The notes beneath the pieces were generated by a model. The model saw only the letters and a list, made by a program, of their open reading frames with translations. It did no database searches and had not been told where the DNA came from. Below, piece by piece: positions 9,586 through 19,098 of a stretch of DNA of 64,000 bases. This DNA is from Glaciecola blandensis (GTDB lineage: Bacteria > Pseudomonadota > Gammaproteobacteria > Enterobacterales > Alteromonadaceae): assembly GCF_031846165.1 (NCBI RefSeq), contig NZ_JAVRIE010000005.1:124001-188000 (forward strand). The letters are read 5' to 3'. How positions within the stretch are numbered: position 1 is the stretch's first letter; each line of letters opens with the position of its first letter. The position numbers were made by a program, and so were the translations under genes.

Positions 9586-10578
9586 ATGTTGAAATGGGGT
9601 GTAATAGGGTGTGGACATATCGCCAATACCTTCGCTGAGGGTTTAGCCTGTTTGAATGAAGGCGAGCTTATTGCTTGTGCATCAAATTCTATGCAGCGCG
9701 CGAAAGATTGGGCAGCAAGAAACAGTGAAAAGCATCAAATTACCGAGATATATGATAGCTACGATAAACTGCTCCAAGATTCGGATATCGATGCGGTGTA
9801 CATTGCAAATACGCACAATTTTCACTACCAATCCGTCAAGCAGTGCCTGCTAGCCAATAAACATGTTCTTTGCGAAAAGCCTATTACACTCAACGCCAAG
9901 CAGGCCACAGAATTATTTGCTTTGGCAAAGGAGAGGTCATGCTTCTTAATGGAAGGAGTATGGACACGTTTCCTCCCAGCGATAAGAATGTTACAGAAGG
10001 TATTGAGCGATAATATCATTGGTGATGTTCTGTCTGTGCGCGCGGATTTTAGTTTGAATCGTGTATTTGAAGAAACGCATCGTCTTCGTAATAAAGAGTT
10101 GGCCGGTGGCGCATTGCTCGATTTAGGGATTTATCCTATCACGTTCGCTTACATTGCTTTTGGTGAGGCTCCAAGCAAGATACAAAGTTCAGTTGTTCTC
10201 GACACAACAGGTGTTGATCAACGCTCATTTTACTTATTTGAATATGAGGATGGTGGTCGCGCTAATTTGTCCTCAGCTTATAGCCATGTTGCTCCAACAA
10301 GCGGCATTATTGCAGGCTCTGAAGGTTATATTGATGTACCTCATTTCCTTGGTGCTCAGGGGTTCGTCGTTCATCGAGAAGGTGAGTCACCGCAAACACA
10401 TTCTTACCCTTTTGATAGCAATGAAAACTTCAGTTTCGAAATTCAACACATGCAAGACTGTGTTAAGCAGGGATTGTCAGAAAGTCCTATTTTACCTGCG
10501 AGTGAGAGTATTAGTGTCTTACAAACGATGGACGAACTCAGAGCCCAGTGGGGTATAAAGTATAAAGATGAGAACTAA
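9586..10578 (+). CDS. Gfo/Idh/MocA family oxidoreductase
   Basis: NAD(P)-dependent sugar or diol dehydrogenase of the Gfo/Idh/MocA family, 330 residues. The Rossmann motif GVIGCGHIA is at residues 5-13 and the family EKP motif (catalytic lysine) at about 103-105 in LCEKPITLNAKQ. The segment FLMEGVWTRFLPAI is typical of the dihydrodiol/D-xylose dehydrogenase-like branch. The ATG follows AAGGA. It lies just after galK on the same strand with a 106-bp gap, so a role in galactose or other sugar oxidation is plausible but not shown. Cytoplasmic. The exact substrate cannot be read from sequence. Confidence 0.85.
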   Translation: MLKWGVIGCGHIANTFAEGLACLNEGELIACASNSMQRAKDWAARNSEKHQITEIYDSYDKLLQDSDIDAVYIANTHNFHYQSVKQCLLANKHVLCEKPITLNAKQATELFALAKERSCFLMEGVWTRFLPAIRMLQKVLSDNIIGDVLSVRADFSLNRVFEETHRLRNKELAGGALLDLGIYPITFAYIAFGEAPSKIQSSVVLDTTGVDQRSFYLFEYEDGGRANLSSAYSHVAPTSGIIAGSEGYIDVPHFLGAQGFVVHREGESPQTHSYPFDSNENFSFEIQHMQDCVKQGLSESPILPASESISVLQTMDELRAQWGIKYKDEN

Positions 10579-10689
10579 GGACGGCTATTGAGTCTGACGT
10601 TTATCGAAGGAAGCAAGGAAGTGTATCGTGAAGTTCGGTGAAGTCTGAGCTTGGCGACAATCATTAATAATAAAAAGGCAAAATCGATA

Positions 10690-12072
10690 ATGGTAAAAAT
10701 AACGCAAATCCAACACGAGAGAAGCAAAAACGTCTGGCTGGGAACAGCCCTACTCAAGAGCCTAGCAATACTCGCCATAGGTTTGTGTGTTGTGATGCAG
10801 TTTAGTGCTTTTGCTATGTCTGAAACAGAAATAGAAGCACAGGATCTATACCCGGTGACTCATCCAGACATGCAACCTGAACTAGCAAGCAAGGGAAAGT
10901 ACAAAGTTGGTGTGCGTACAATGGATATTAGCAATAAGAGCTATTTTAACCTGCTAACAAATACTCAAGAGCCACGGAATCTTCGCTTGGAGGTTTGGTA
11001 TCCAGCAACAGTTGACGTAAATAGCGCCAAGACAAGTTACGAAAATGAAACTCGCTTAGCTAAACGCTTTAGCATCAAAGCTGATGCATATAGAGATGCT
11101 TCGCCCTTAGCGAATGGAGAAAAGCATCCTGTTGTGATTATATCTCACGGTTACACTGGCTATCGCACCATTATGTTTTATCTAGGTGAACACTTGGCCA
11201 GTCATGGCTACATAGTTGTAGGTATTGACCATACCGATTCAACCAACGAAGACGTGGATATGGTCAATGGCCCTTTTAATGGTTTCCCGAGTACCTTGAT
11301 CAACCGAAGCCGAGATCAGCAGTTCACCCTAGATTACATCACAGAGCAAAGTCACTTCCTTAGTGATCTTGTCGACGCAAACAATGCGGGACTTGTTGGT
11401 TACTCAATGGGGTCCTTCGGCGCGATCAATACAATTGGTGGTTGCTATAATTTTAGCCCGGTAGCCGCAGGCATGTTTACCGGTGTGCAGGACCCAAATA
11501 TTGTACCGATGATACAAAAAGCCTTAAACAGCTGTGCAGCAGGCCAATACGAGAACCCTAAAGTTGACGATAAGTGGAAAGCGGCAATTACCTTTGCTGC
11601 TTGGGGCGGTCAACATCAATTGTTTACCAAAGAAAGTTTGGCAGCGATTGACGTTCCAAAACTATTTGTTGCTGGCAATTTAGATGATATTTCAGGTTAT
11701 GACGGTATTCGTAGTTTGTACGATAGTATGTCATCAGAAGACACCTATTTGCTGACAATGATGAATGCAAGGCACAATATTGCACCTCATCCCACGCCAG
11801 CAGAGGCTTGGGGAAGTGAAACTGACTTCGGTCACTATTACGAACCAGCTTGGTCAAGTGCAGTTTTGAACGATATAAACAAACATTTCAGTTTGGCCAT
11901 GATGGATTGTCATGTGAAGAAAGTCAGCAGCGCTTGTGATTATTTAGACTTGTCTGAAAGTTCTGACCAGGCACAGGTAAATGGAAAATTAGGTGAGCCT
12001 TGGAAAGGCTTTGATAGTCGCTTTTCGACAGGACTTCGCTGGGAACAAAAAGCAAAAAACTCTGAAAAATAA
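10690..12072 (+). CDS. Secreted or anchored alpha/beta hydrolase (PAF-acetylhydrolase-like)
   Basis: Alpha/beta hydrolase with an N-terminal hydrophobic segment (about residues 25-45 from the ATG at 10690) that acts as signal peptide or anchor, ending near SAFAMS. An oxyanion-type loop PVVIISHGYTG is near residue 147 and the nucleophile elbow GYSMGSFG near residue 240, with a candidate Asp in NLDDISGYD and a candidate His in MNARHNIAPHP. The arrangement resembles PAF-acetylhydrolase/dienelactone-hydrolase-like esterases with an extended cap. The frame can begin at a TTG at 10651, but the ATG at 10690 gives a more normal signal sequence. It ends before a hairpin terminator. Substrate unknown; an acyl ester on sugars is possible given the setting. 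Confidence 0.75.
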   Translation: MVKITQIQHERSKNVWLGTALLKSLAILAIGLCVVMQFSAFAMSETEIEAQDLYPVTHPDMQPELASKGKYKVGVRTMDISNKSYFNLLTNTQEPRNLRLEVWYPATVDVNSAKTSYENETRLAKRFSIKADAYRDASPLANGEKHPVVIISHGYTGYRTIMFYLGEHLASHGYIVVGIDHTDSTNEDVDMVNGPFNGFPSTLINRSRDQQFTLDYITEQSHFLSDLVDANNAGLVGYSMGSFGAINTIGGCYNFSPVAAGMFTGVQDPNIVPMIQKALNSCAAGQYENPKVDDKWKAAITFAAWGGQHQLFTKESLAAIDVPKLFVAGNLDDISGYDGIRSLYDSMSSEDTYLLTMMNARHNIAPHPTPAEAWGSETDFGHYYEPAWSSAVLNDINKHFSLAMMDCHVKKVSSACDYLDLSESSDQAQVNGKLGEPWKGFDSRFSTGLRWEQKAKNSEK

Positions 12073-12092
12073 GACAATAAGCGCTTGAAGAA

Positions 12093-12126
12093 ATGACGAG
12101 TAAGGGCTCGTCATATCTTTGTTTGT
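12093..12126 (+). terminator. Hairpin terminator after the hydrolase gene
   Basis: An 8-bp perfect stem (ATGACGAG / CTCGTCAT, 12093-12100 and 12107-12114) with a 6-base loop is followed by a T-rich tail (ATCTTTGTTTGTT), 20 bp after the hydrolase stop. Confidence 0.75.
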
Positions 12127-12217
12127 TAAACGGGAATATGAAAGCCAAGCATGTTAACTAGCTTATCTACTCAGCAACTGTTCTCGTTTAATTATTGCGC
12201 TTCAACTGGTGATAATA

Positions 12218-13024
12218 TTAGCCCAATTTAATACGGCGTTTAGCAAAAACAAATGCAAGTGCCATCAGGCTCATGGCGCTGAATGCCCTAGGGCTACTCG
12301 CGGTGATTACCTCACTTTCTTTGCTATCTGTAATCAAGTCACCGCTGATAACAATATCATCAAATGCGATGCTCTCTTTTGAGGCATTCGTAAAAGCGTC
12401 GAAGTGTAGTGAAAATACGTCAAAATTAAGACTAGAAAGGTCGTAGCTTACAGTCTGAAAGTCTGCGTTAAGTTCAATCGTATTGTTCAAACCAATACCA
12501 CCAAAAAAGGAATCAATTAGTATTCTCTGCTGATTAGTTGCCGGAAGTGCAGAGGCATTACTCGAACTGAGGTCCTGCGCATAAATTGCGAGATAGTCAC
12601 TGCTTTCTAAGCTTCCAGACGAAGCTACGCTCATCGAAAGGCGGGCATTCTGATAGTGACTGATATCTACACTATTAAAGCTTAGTGTGCTGGGTGACGC
12701 GGCGCTTGAGCCGTTTTCGTCAAGGTTTATGCCCGTCCAAAAATCTTGACCCTGGAATCCTCGATAGAAATTAGTATTATTGGTGATGTTGGTTGAGTGG
12801 CGCTGCCAATGCCAATCTCTGGCTGTTCTTGGGCCATCAAAACTACCAGCGTTCACTGCAAAGTATGCGGTATTTAGCCCGTCGTTTTCAAAGTCTTCAC
12901 CAATGATAACTGCAGCGTAAGCGTGATTAAGCATTGATGCGCAGATCAAAGCCCCAACCAGACCTAAGGCTGCACAAAAGCGCTTTGAGTGTTCAGCGAT
13001 ATTGCTCGCTTTGATATTTTTCAT
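12218..13024 (-). CDS. Exported protein with PEP-CTERM-like C-terminal tail, function unknown
   Basis: 268-residue secreted protein. The N-terminus has a signal peptide ending around HAYA (residues 34-37). The body is Ser/Asn-rich and beta-like, with segments such as SFNSVDISHYQNARLSMSVA and ESIAFDDIVISGD reminiscent of carbohydrate-binding or lectin-like jelly-roll modules. The last 25 residues form a sorting-type tail: SSPRAF, a hydrophobic stretch of about 14 residues, then KRR. This resembles the PEP-CTERM/short C-terminal anchor class, but the central Pro-Glu-Pro is not present, so the assignment is tentative. No exosortase is in the window. The gene stands alone. A similar -FDDIVISGD- style ending occurs in uncharacterised extracellular proteins of marine bacteria. 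Confidence 0.6.
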   Translation of the reverse strand: MKNIKASNIAEHSKRFCAALGLVGALICASMLNHAYAAVIIGEDFENDGLNTAYFAVNAGSFDGPRTARDWHWQRHSTNITNNTNFYRGFQGQDFWTGINLDENGSSAASPSTLSFNSVDISHYQNARLSMSVASSGSLESSDYLAIYAQDLSSSNASALPATNQQRILIDSFFGGIGLNNTIELNADFQTVSYDLSSLNFDVFSLHFDAFTNASKESIAFDDIVISGDLITDSKESEVITASSPRAFSAMSLMALAFVFAKRRIKLG

Positions 13025-13156
13025 ATTACCTTCCTTGGTATGTTTAATTACTTGTAGTACATAATGGCAAATTGCAGTGAAAAGAAAACTGATCTTGAGT
13101 AGGGTTTTACTTTATCTACGACACGCTAAGATAAATACCAATGCATTTACATCACT

Positions 13157-14317
13157 CTAGAATGACAATATGGTTCGAAGGCCGATAATCTGAGCGGTGG
13201 AGATGTCTTGGCCCGATGGATTATCTATCCATTGATAAGTAGGCTGGACCGACAAATACTCTGTTACTTTCATTAGGTAAGTCAATTCGATATTCAATTC
13301 ACCACTTGTTAGCGCAGTCATATTTTCTGTCAAATCGAAGTCAGAAGAGCCTTCTGCATACGCAAAAGCAATACCTATGGCGTCATCAGGCCTTGTTGAT
13401 AATAGACCTGTTTTTACCAAGCCGGCACTGTAAAATCGTGAGAATGCATTAAGTTGCTCACTGCCTGAGCCCAATCTAGCAAACCCTGTAAGCCCCTCGA
13501 GCTCTTGAAACTGATGCTCCACACGCAGGTACAGTCCTGTATTACTTTGTGTATTTGGAAGATCATCACGCAAGGTGTTTCTTGAGTATTGCCAAGTACC
13601 GAGAAGCCATTTACTGCCGTCGCTTAAATACTCAAATTCTGCAATATTCAGGTAACCTTCGCTTGATGATAAGTTCAAGCCTGTGACATCTGGATGCTGA
13701 CTATCACCTGGTACACCGTCGGTGATCACAAATCGAAAAGACAGGTGTTCGTTTCTATACTGATAACGCAGTGAAAGGCCCGGGAAAGGGTAGGTTGATG
13801 GTCCGTTTGTGCCACTGGAACCGAGTGTATTTCCCATACCGTAAGCTGCATTGACGAATAAATTAGCACTATCGAGTACATCAAACTCTGTATTCGTATC
13901 ATAAAGACCCAACAACATTGAGTGGGATTTGTTTGATAATTGTACATATGCTTCATGCACACGTTTCAGATTAACGCCAGTTTCAATACCCGATGCACCT
14001 TGAATATCACCTGATTTGGTCGTACTGAACTCAGCACCATTGGCATAAATCCCCGACACGAATAAATTCAATTTTTGTTCTTTAGCAAAATCAATCTGAT
14101 GACGTAACTCTATTGTCGCAAAATCAAGATACGCTGAGCCAGACTCCTTACCACCATTTAGATTGGAGAGAAAATCACTGCTGTAAATCACACTTATATT
14201 TGTCTCGTTGTTTATTGTTTTTTCAGTTTCCGAACGCAATGGTGACGGGACTGTAAAAAGAATGAAACTGACAATTAAGAAGGTGGGGACTTGCGCCGAA
14301 AGGCTAAGAGAGAACAT
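13157..14317 (-). CDS. OprB-like carbohydrate-selective porin
   Basis: Outer-membrane beta-barrel of the OprB type, for diffusion of sugars. An ATG at 14317 with AGGAG 4 bases upstream gives a clean signal peptide (cleavage near LRSE); an upstream in-frame start at 14356 lacks these features. The mature part shows the OprB pattern: an early FATIELRHQIDFA strand, HEAYVQLSNKSHSMLLGLYDTN, PGLSLRYQYRNEHLSFRF, alternating amphipathic strands, and a C-terminal Phe (TILSF) as expected of a barrel. Length about 386 residues is normal. It lies alone between the secreted protein and the Ig-repeat lipoprotein, on the same strand as both. Confidence 0.8.
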   Translation of the reverse strand: MFSLSLSAQVPTFLIVSFILFTVPSPLRSETEKTINNETNISVIYSSDFLSNLNGGKESGSAYLDFATIELRHQIDFAKEQKLNLFVSGIYANGAEFSTTKSGDIQGASGIETGVNLKRVHEAYVQLSNKSHSMLLGLYDTNTEFDVLDSANLFVNAAYGMGNTLGSSGTNGPSTYPFPGLSLRYQYRNEHLSFRFVITDGVPGDSQHPDVTGLNLSSSEGYLNIAEFEYLSDGSKWLLGTWQYSRNTLRDDLPNTQSNTGLYLRVEHQFQELEGLTGFARLGSGSEQLNAFSRFYSAGLVKTGLLSTRPDDAIGIAFAYAEGSSDFDLTENMTALTSGELNIELTYLMKVTEYLSVQPTYQWIDNPSGQDISTAQIIGLRTILSF

Positions 14318-14441
14318 GTAACTCCTAATGACTAAAGGCCTGATAGAATATCCCAATGACTGTGGAACTACAAATTACCAAATAAAAACAAGGCTTAAAG
14401 ACGTGTTTTCGAGACTAAATTAAGGTGGTTTGACAATTTAA

Positions 14442-14472
14442 CAAACAAAAACGGCTTCTGAAAGAAGCCGTT
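14442..14472 (-). terminator. Hairpin terminator after the Ig-repeat lipoprotein gene
   Basis: A 9-bp perfect stem AACGGCTTC / GAAGCCGTT with a 5-base loop at 14450-14472; on the reverse strand it is followed by TTTTTGTTTGT. It lies about 45 bp after the stop of the reverse-strand gene ending at 14518. Confidence 0.88.
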
Positions 14473-14517
14473 AAAAAATTGCTTTTGACTCGACTGTGAG
14501 CCAATTTACTCGATTTC

Positions 14518-16944
14518 TTACAACAGCGTTACGAGAAAGAATACTTGGGATACGAGCCCTGATGGGCTTGTTATCGTTACACTTAACGTTGCATCTGTAG
14601 CCGGATCACCTGCAACCAAACTGTTAGTTAATCGGAAGCTAGCGCTTCTGCTACCTGCTTGGTTTGTTTGCGGCATAGTAAAGCTTGTTTGGCCGGATAA
14701 AGTACCAGCATTGGTATTCACCGATATTGTTGAGCCGCTAGGAATGGGTTGATTTGCCGTATCGGAAAACGTAAATGTAAATCCTAAGCTCTCTTCTCTG
14801 ACAATCGATGCAACTGGTGTGTCCGAGCTTGGCGTAGAGTTGTTAGCAACTTCAACACCGCCAGTGCTTACAGAAATCAGTGCTGCGCTTCGTGACATCA
14901 CTAATACCTGTGCACTTCTCACGTGCAAGCTAGCTTCGCCACAGGCACTACCTGTGCATTGAGGACCATCAAATAGACCATTTTGCCCTTCAAACACGCC
15001 TGAATTGTCGAAGTCCAAAAACACTTCATTGCTATCCTTTACACGGTTTTCATTGTCATCTCGCCACGCTTCGCTTAAATCGACAAAACCTGATCTTGAA
15101 GGAAAAACGAAATCCAAGCCACTACCGTTGTTACTAGTAATAGCTGCACCATCGGCATCGTCATATACATTGTTACCATTACTATCAACTAGTGTTTCAT
15201 GACCAATCGCGGTGGCTAGAATAGTCACTCGACCGTCGCTCGGTCTTGGATTTGAGCTAGTCCAAACGACACTGCAGACGCCACTTGTTGTTAAGCAACT
15301 TGGTTCAATAGAACCGCCTTCAGTAGTGAATGAAACTGCCGTTCCATCAGGTACAGGGTTGTTAAATGTATCAGCTAAACTTGCCGTAACCGTTACCTGC
15401 TCGCCATTCTGGCTGAACGCCTCTGGATTCAAATTGCTGAAAGATAGAGAAAAACTATTTTGATCAGGTAAGCCAGTATTCACTGTGAGCAGGTCAGACT
15501 GAGTCTGCAATGTTTCGGTATCACTGATATCAACTTCTGCAGTGACACGAACAGAGGTAGGAACGTTACCCGCGGTGACTTTCACACTTACTTGCCCTTC
15601 AGAATTAGTTAGGCCTGTCGCTGGCGATAAACTCAAGTCACCGGTACTAGTGTTTAGACTGAAGCGTACTGTTTGTTGCGCCAATGGATTGCCCTCAGCA
15701 CCATTTACTTGAAAGGTCAGTGTGGAAACGGATTCACTACCTTGACCACCCGTGCCTTGTAAAACAATGCTCTCTGGTGACGCGGAAAGAAAGGCAATAG
15801 AGCCCACGGATTCGGCTGATAAACTCAAATCCCGTGCTACGGTTAATGTTGTGGAATTAATGGTGACACTGGCTGCAATGGTGTCATCGTTTCCAGCACC
15901 ACCGGCACAACTGATATCTTTATAGGTAGCATTTGCTGTACCGTTGATTGTATTGACTGTATCATCTAACGTTGCTTTGTCCGCCTGAACACATACCGAA
16001 GTGAAGGTCACCGGCGTACTTAAGTTGATTGCTTGATCGTTCTCATCGACAACGTCAACTCTCACTCCAAGCGTTGCCCCTGCGCTAATAGTGACGTCGT
16101 CCGAACTAGTAGTACCTGCGAAACCTAATACATTTTCAATGAAGACGCCATTTTCAAAATGACCAATACGCACAATAGAATCGTTCACTGTGCCAGCGGC
16201 TTGAACTTCATAGTTTACTGAATCAGTTATCACTGTGTCATTGTCGTTGAAAGTAACGCTTAAGCTTGCCGCTCCGAGGTCAGACTCGCTTGGCGTTAAA
16301 GAAGCTTGGGCAAGACCATTCGCATTTGTAAGTGCTTGGTCAACAGATAGCTCTCCAGATGAGGCCTGAAAACTAACAATTTGATTTTCAATTGGATCAG
16401 CATTGCTGTCTAGCAATACAGCTCGAACCTGAACGACGTCGTTAGCTTGAAAACGGGTAATTGGGTTCCCTTCACTGTCGAGAAGATTAACACTGATACT
16501 TGATAGAGTGGCGTCAGTTTCTTGAGCAGATAAAAACTCGTAGTTAACAGAGCCAACAGCGCCGTCGAAAGTCGCTGATAATGCACCAGCACCTACGTTA
16601 GCGTTGCTAGAGTCGAGTGTAACTTGCGCGATGCCATTCGCATCGGTTAATTTAGTCGCCGCAGATAGCTCACCGATATCGGCGCTAAAAGCGATTATTT
16701 CACCACTAGTTAAGACATCATCTTGCGTCAGTGTTGCTTGTACACAAACAGTATCTCCGACCACGAAGGCGTTCCCATCAACAGCTTCACAATTGCCATC
16801 AAGGACCTCAACTATGATGGATGTAACAGGTGCTAAATCTTCTAGCGGATCGGTTTCTTCATTGTCGCCTGAAGCGCCGTTACAAGCGGCTAAGGTACTA
16901 GCAAGAAAGGCTATACCAAAAAGTTTGGATAATCGTTTTGTCAT
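14518..16944 (-). CDS. Lipoprotein with tandem bacterial Ig-like (Big_1) repeats
   Basis: 808-residue surface or periplasmic lipoprotein. The signal peptide ends in the lipobox LAAC (Cys at about 21). An acidic linker is followed by repeated Ig-like modules of the invasin (Big_1) type. At least four copies are visible, each with a recurring pattern such as GE(I/L)SAxTxLTDANGIAQVTLxSS, e.g. near residues 90-115 and 195-220, and later variants with LTNSEGQVSVKVTAG. A calcium-site-like stretch (DDNENRVKDSNEVFLDFDNSG) lies near residue 640. Such proteins are common, usually uncharacterised, in Alteromonadales; roles in adhesion or envelope structure are suggested. DarP follows upstream on the same strand with only a few bases between. 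Confidence 0.82.
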   Translation of the reverse strand: MTKRLSKLFGIAFLASTLAACNGASGDNEETDPLEDLAPVTSIIVEVLDGNCEAVDGNAFVVGDTVCVQATLTQDDVLTSGEIIAFSADIGELSAATKLTDANGIAQVTLDSSNANVGAGALSATFDGAVGSVNYEFLSAQETDATLSSISVNLLDSEGNPITRFQANDVVQVRAVLLDSNADPIENQIVSFQASSGELSVDQALTNANGLAQASLTPSESDLGAASLSVTFNDNDTVITDSVNYEVQAAGTVNDSIVRIGHFENGVFIENVLGFAGTTSSDDVTISAGATLGVRVDVVDENDQAINLSTPVTFTSVCVQADKATLDDTVNTINGTANATYKDISCAGGAGNDDTIAASVTINSTTLTVARDLSLSAESVGSIAFLSASPESIVLQGTGGQGSESVSTLTFQVNGAEGNPLAQQTVRFSLNTSTGDLSLSPATGLTNSEGQVSVKVTAGNVPTSVRVTAEVDISDTETLQTQSDLLTVNTGLPDQNSFSLSFSNLNPEAFSQNGEQVTVTASLADTFNNPVPDGTAVSFTTEGGSIEPSCLTTSGVCSVVWTSSNPRPSDGRVTILATAIGHETLVDSNGNNVYDDADGAAITSNNGSGLDFVFPSRSGFVDLSEAWRDDNENRVKDSNEVFLDFDNSGVFEGQNGLFDGPQCTGSACGEASLHVRSAQVLVMSRSAALISVSTGGVEVANNSTPSSDTPVASIVREESLGFTFTFSDTANQPIPSGSTISVNTNAGTLSGQTSFTMPQTNQAGSRSASFRLTNSLVAGDPATDATLSVTITSPSGLVSQVFFLVTLL

Positions 16945-16949
16945 GAAAA

Positions 16950-17477
16950 CTACTCTTCAATGTTCTGCTTTAAATACTGAAAAATTTCGCGTGCAGCTTT
17001 AGGTGGCTTTTCAGTTTCTCTCTGTTTAACGGCCTGACGCTGCATTTGCCTTAATTTTTGTCGGTCTAGTTGTGGATGTTCATTCAATAACTCTTGAATT
17101 GCGCTGTCACCCTTATCCACAATTTTATCTCTTAACTCTTCCAATAGGTGAAAGTGCGTATTTGACTTTAGGTGGTGGGCGCGTAATTTATTAATGGCTG
17201 ATTCAATCTCGGCCATATCGCGGCTTCGCAGTAGTTTGCCAATCAACTGTAATTGACGACGAAAGCCGTCTTTTTTCTTGTTTATGCGCTGAGCAAGTGC
17301 GATGGCATCAATTAGCTCATCGTCCAAAGGGATCTCATTTAACTGCCCAGGAGTCAGATCTACTAGAATGCCGCCTATTTTTTTTAAGTCTTCGGCTTCT
17401 TGTTTTAACTGCGTTTTGCTTTTGATTGGATCGCCATTCTCATCTAGCAAAGGCTCATGACTCGGTTCGGTATTCAT
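16950..17477 (-). CDS. darP: Ribosome-associated protein DarP (YjgA, DUF615)
   Basis: Dual-action ribosomal maturation protein that acts in late 50S subunit assembly. The 175-residue product from the ATG at 17477 has the family core SKTQLKQEAEDLKKIG, then DELIDAIALAQRI and RRQLQLIGKLLR, and a long helical, charged C-terminal half. Starts further upstream (ATG at 17492, or the open frame to 17531) exist; 17477 fits the usual N-terminus best. It is divergent from pmbA, the conserved yjgA-pmbA arrangement of gammaproteobacteria, which strengthens the call. Confidence 0.92.
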   Translation of the reverse strand: MNTEPSHEPLLDENGDPIKSKTQLKQEAEDLKKIGGILVDLTPGQLNEIPLDDELIDAIALAQRINKKKDGFRRQLQLIGKLLRSRDMAEIESAINKLRAHHLKSNTHFHLLEELRDKIVDKGDSAIQELLNEHPQLDRQKLRQMQRQAVKQRETEKPPKAAREIFQYLKQNIEE

Positions 17478-17559
17478 ATAAAGTTTTTTCATTTCTTTAG
17501 TGGTAGAATTAGCGCAGATTGTAACCGTCACACTATTGTTTGGACAGTAAAAATAAATT

Positions 17560-18891
17560 ATGGAATCTGAAAAGCAGTTAGCAGAAATTCAAAATGTCGT
17601 TGATGACGCGTTGCGCTTGGCACTAAAAAAGGGCGCGACGGCTGCAGAAGCAAGCATGTCGAAAGTTCAGGGGATTGCAGTATCATCTCGCATGAAAGAA
17701 GTTGAAACCGTTGAGTTTACAAATGACGGCGGCCTAGGTATAGCAGTGTTTGTAGGCCAAAAAAAGGGCAGTGCATCAACCGCTGATTTGAGTCCAGAAG
17801 CGCTAAAATTGACAGTTGAAAAAGCGGTAGAAATCGCAAAATATACCAACGAAGATGAGTGTGCAGGCATCGCTGATAAGGAATTTATAGCGACAGAAAT
17901 TCCCGAATTAGACCTATACCATCCTATAGAATTAGATACCCAAGCAGGAATAAAACTCGCGATTGAATCAGAAACGGCTGGTTTGGACTATGACTCAAAG
18001 ATAGTTAACTCTGACGGCGCTTCATACAACGCTAATTTAGGGGTAAGAGTTTATGGAAATACGCATGGAATAAACGCAGGCTATGCGAGCAGTCGTTATA
18101 ACTTAAGTTGTGTGTTGATCGCTCAAGACGGCGACGATATGCAGCGTAACTACGCCTACACAATCGGTCGTGAAGCGCACAAATTAGATGTCCCTACTAT
18201 TGTGGGTAAAGAAGCAGCAAAAGAAACCTTGAGTCGATTAGGTGCCCAAAAGATTAACACTGCCAAGGTACCAGTATTATTCCATCGCGATATTGCGAGC
18301 GGTTTGTTTGGTCATTTTGTTAGCGCGATCAGCGGTGGTAGCTTGTTTAGGCAATCGTCATTTTTACTCGATAGTATCGGTACTAAGGTATTCCCTAACT
18401 GGCTTACGATCGAAGAAAAACCTCACTTGCTAAAAGGCTTAGCGAGCTCGCCGTTTGATAATGAAGGTGTTCGTACTGAAGACATGACAATCGTAGATTC
18501 AGGTGTGCTTCAACATTACCTATTAACGAGTTATTCGGCCCGCAAAATGAAGCTCAAAACAAATGGGCACGCAGGTGGAATTCACAATTGGTTAGTAAAC
18601 TCGACAGGTGAAACAGACCAAGAGCTGCTTCAAAAAATGGGTACAGGCCTAATTGTTACTGAACTCATGGGGCAAGGTGTGAATATTGTTAATGGCGACT
18701 ATTCTCGTGGCGCGGCTGGTTTCTGGGTCGAAAATGGTATCATTCAGTACCCAGTGCATGAGATTACCATAGCGGGTAACTTGCAAGATATGTTTAATAA
18801 TATTGTCGCGATTGGCGCCGAGACCGAGGTCCGTGGAAGTATACAAACAGGCTCTGTTTTGATTGAATCTATGCAAGTCGCTGGGGCTTAA
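17560..18891 (+). CDS. pmbA: Metalloprotease subunit PmbA (TldE)
   Basis: Component of the TldD/TldE (PmbA) protease that processes small peptides such as modified toxins and antitoxins. 443 residues, normal length. It shows the TldE pattern: the N-terminal region ALKKGATAAEASMSK, VEFTNDGGLGIAVFVGQKKGSAS, LFGHFVSAISGGSLFRQSSFLLD in the middle, and the C-terminal GAAGFWVENGIIQYPVHEITIAGNL. TldE subunits lack the metal-binding HExxxH of TldD, and none is seen here. It is divergent from darP. No tldD is in the window. Confidence 0.95.
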   Translation: MESEKQLAEIQNVVDDALRLALKKGATAAEASMSKVQGIAVSSRMKEVETVEFTNDGGLGIAVFVGQKKGSASTADLSPEALKLTVEKAVEIAKYTNEDECAGIADKEFIATEIPELDLYHPIELDTQAGIKLAIESETAGLDYDSKIVNSDGASYNANLGVRVYGNTHGINAGYASSRYNLSCVLIAQDGDDMQRNYAYTIGREAHKLDVPTIVGKEAAKETLSRLGAQKINTAKVPVLFHRDIASGLFGHFVSAISGGSLFRQSSFLLDSIGTKVFPNWLTIEEKPHLLKGLASSPFDNEGVRTEDMTIVDSGVLQHYLLTSYSARKMKLKTNGHAGGIHNWLVNSTGETDQELLQKMGTGLIVTELMGQGVNIVNGDYSRGAAGFWVENGIIQYPVHEITIAGNLQDMFNNIVAIGAETEVRGSIQTGSVLIESMQVAGA

Positions 18892-18967
18892 TTTTTACTT
18901 AATTTTAGTAAGAGAAGTGCACCTACTGATAGTATGAAACACGCTTTCCGTCATCCATGACCGCTCC

Positions 18968-18988
18968 CAAACGGCGTCCTGCCGTTTG
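18968..18988. repeat. Perfect stem-loop downstream of pmbA
   Basis: An inverted repeat CAAACGGC / GCCGTTTG with a 5-base loop. No T-run follows on the plus strand, so it is not a standard terminator for pmbA; it may be a REP-like element or a processing hairpin. It is about 75 bp after the pmbA stop and before the shared terminator at 19045. Confidence 0.55.
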
Positions 18989-19044
18989 AAGGTTGCACAG
19001 TTTACAGGGACTCCCTTCACTTCTTGTATAGTCAAACGCGCAAT

Positions 19045-19073
19045 AAAAAACCCAATCAAATGATTGGGTTTTT
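19045..19073. terminator. Bidirectional terminator between pmbA and arcA
   Basis: Stem AAAACCCAATCA / TGATTGGGTTTT with a 2-base loop, A-run on the left and T-run on the right, placed between the convergent pmbA and arcA genes. Confidence 0.9.
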
Positions 19074-19098
19074 AATGAATTAAAATATAAGTTGGTGA

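Noticed and set aside
10154..10558. Forward open frame of 134 codons in another frame of the oxidoreductase gene
   Set aside because: Shadow frame inside a well-supported Gfo/Idh/MocA gene.
16604..17002. Forward open frame of 132 codons
   Set aside because: Antisense of the Ig-repeat lipoprotein and darP; low-complexity Ser/Ala composition from codon bias, no ribosome site.
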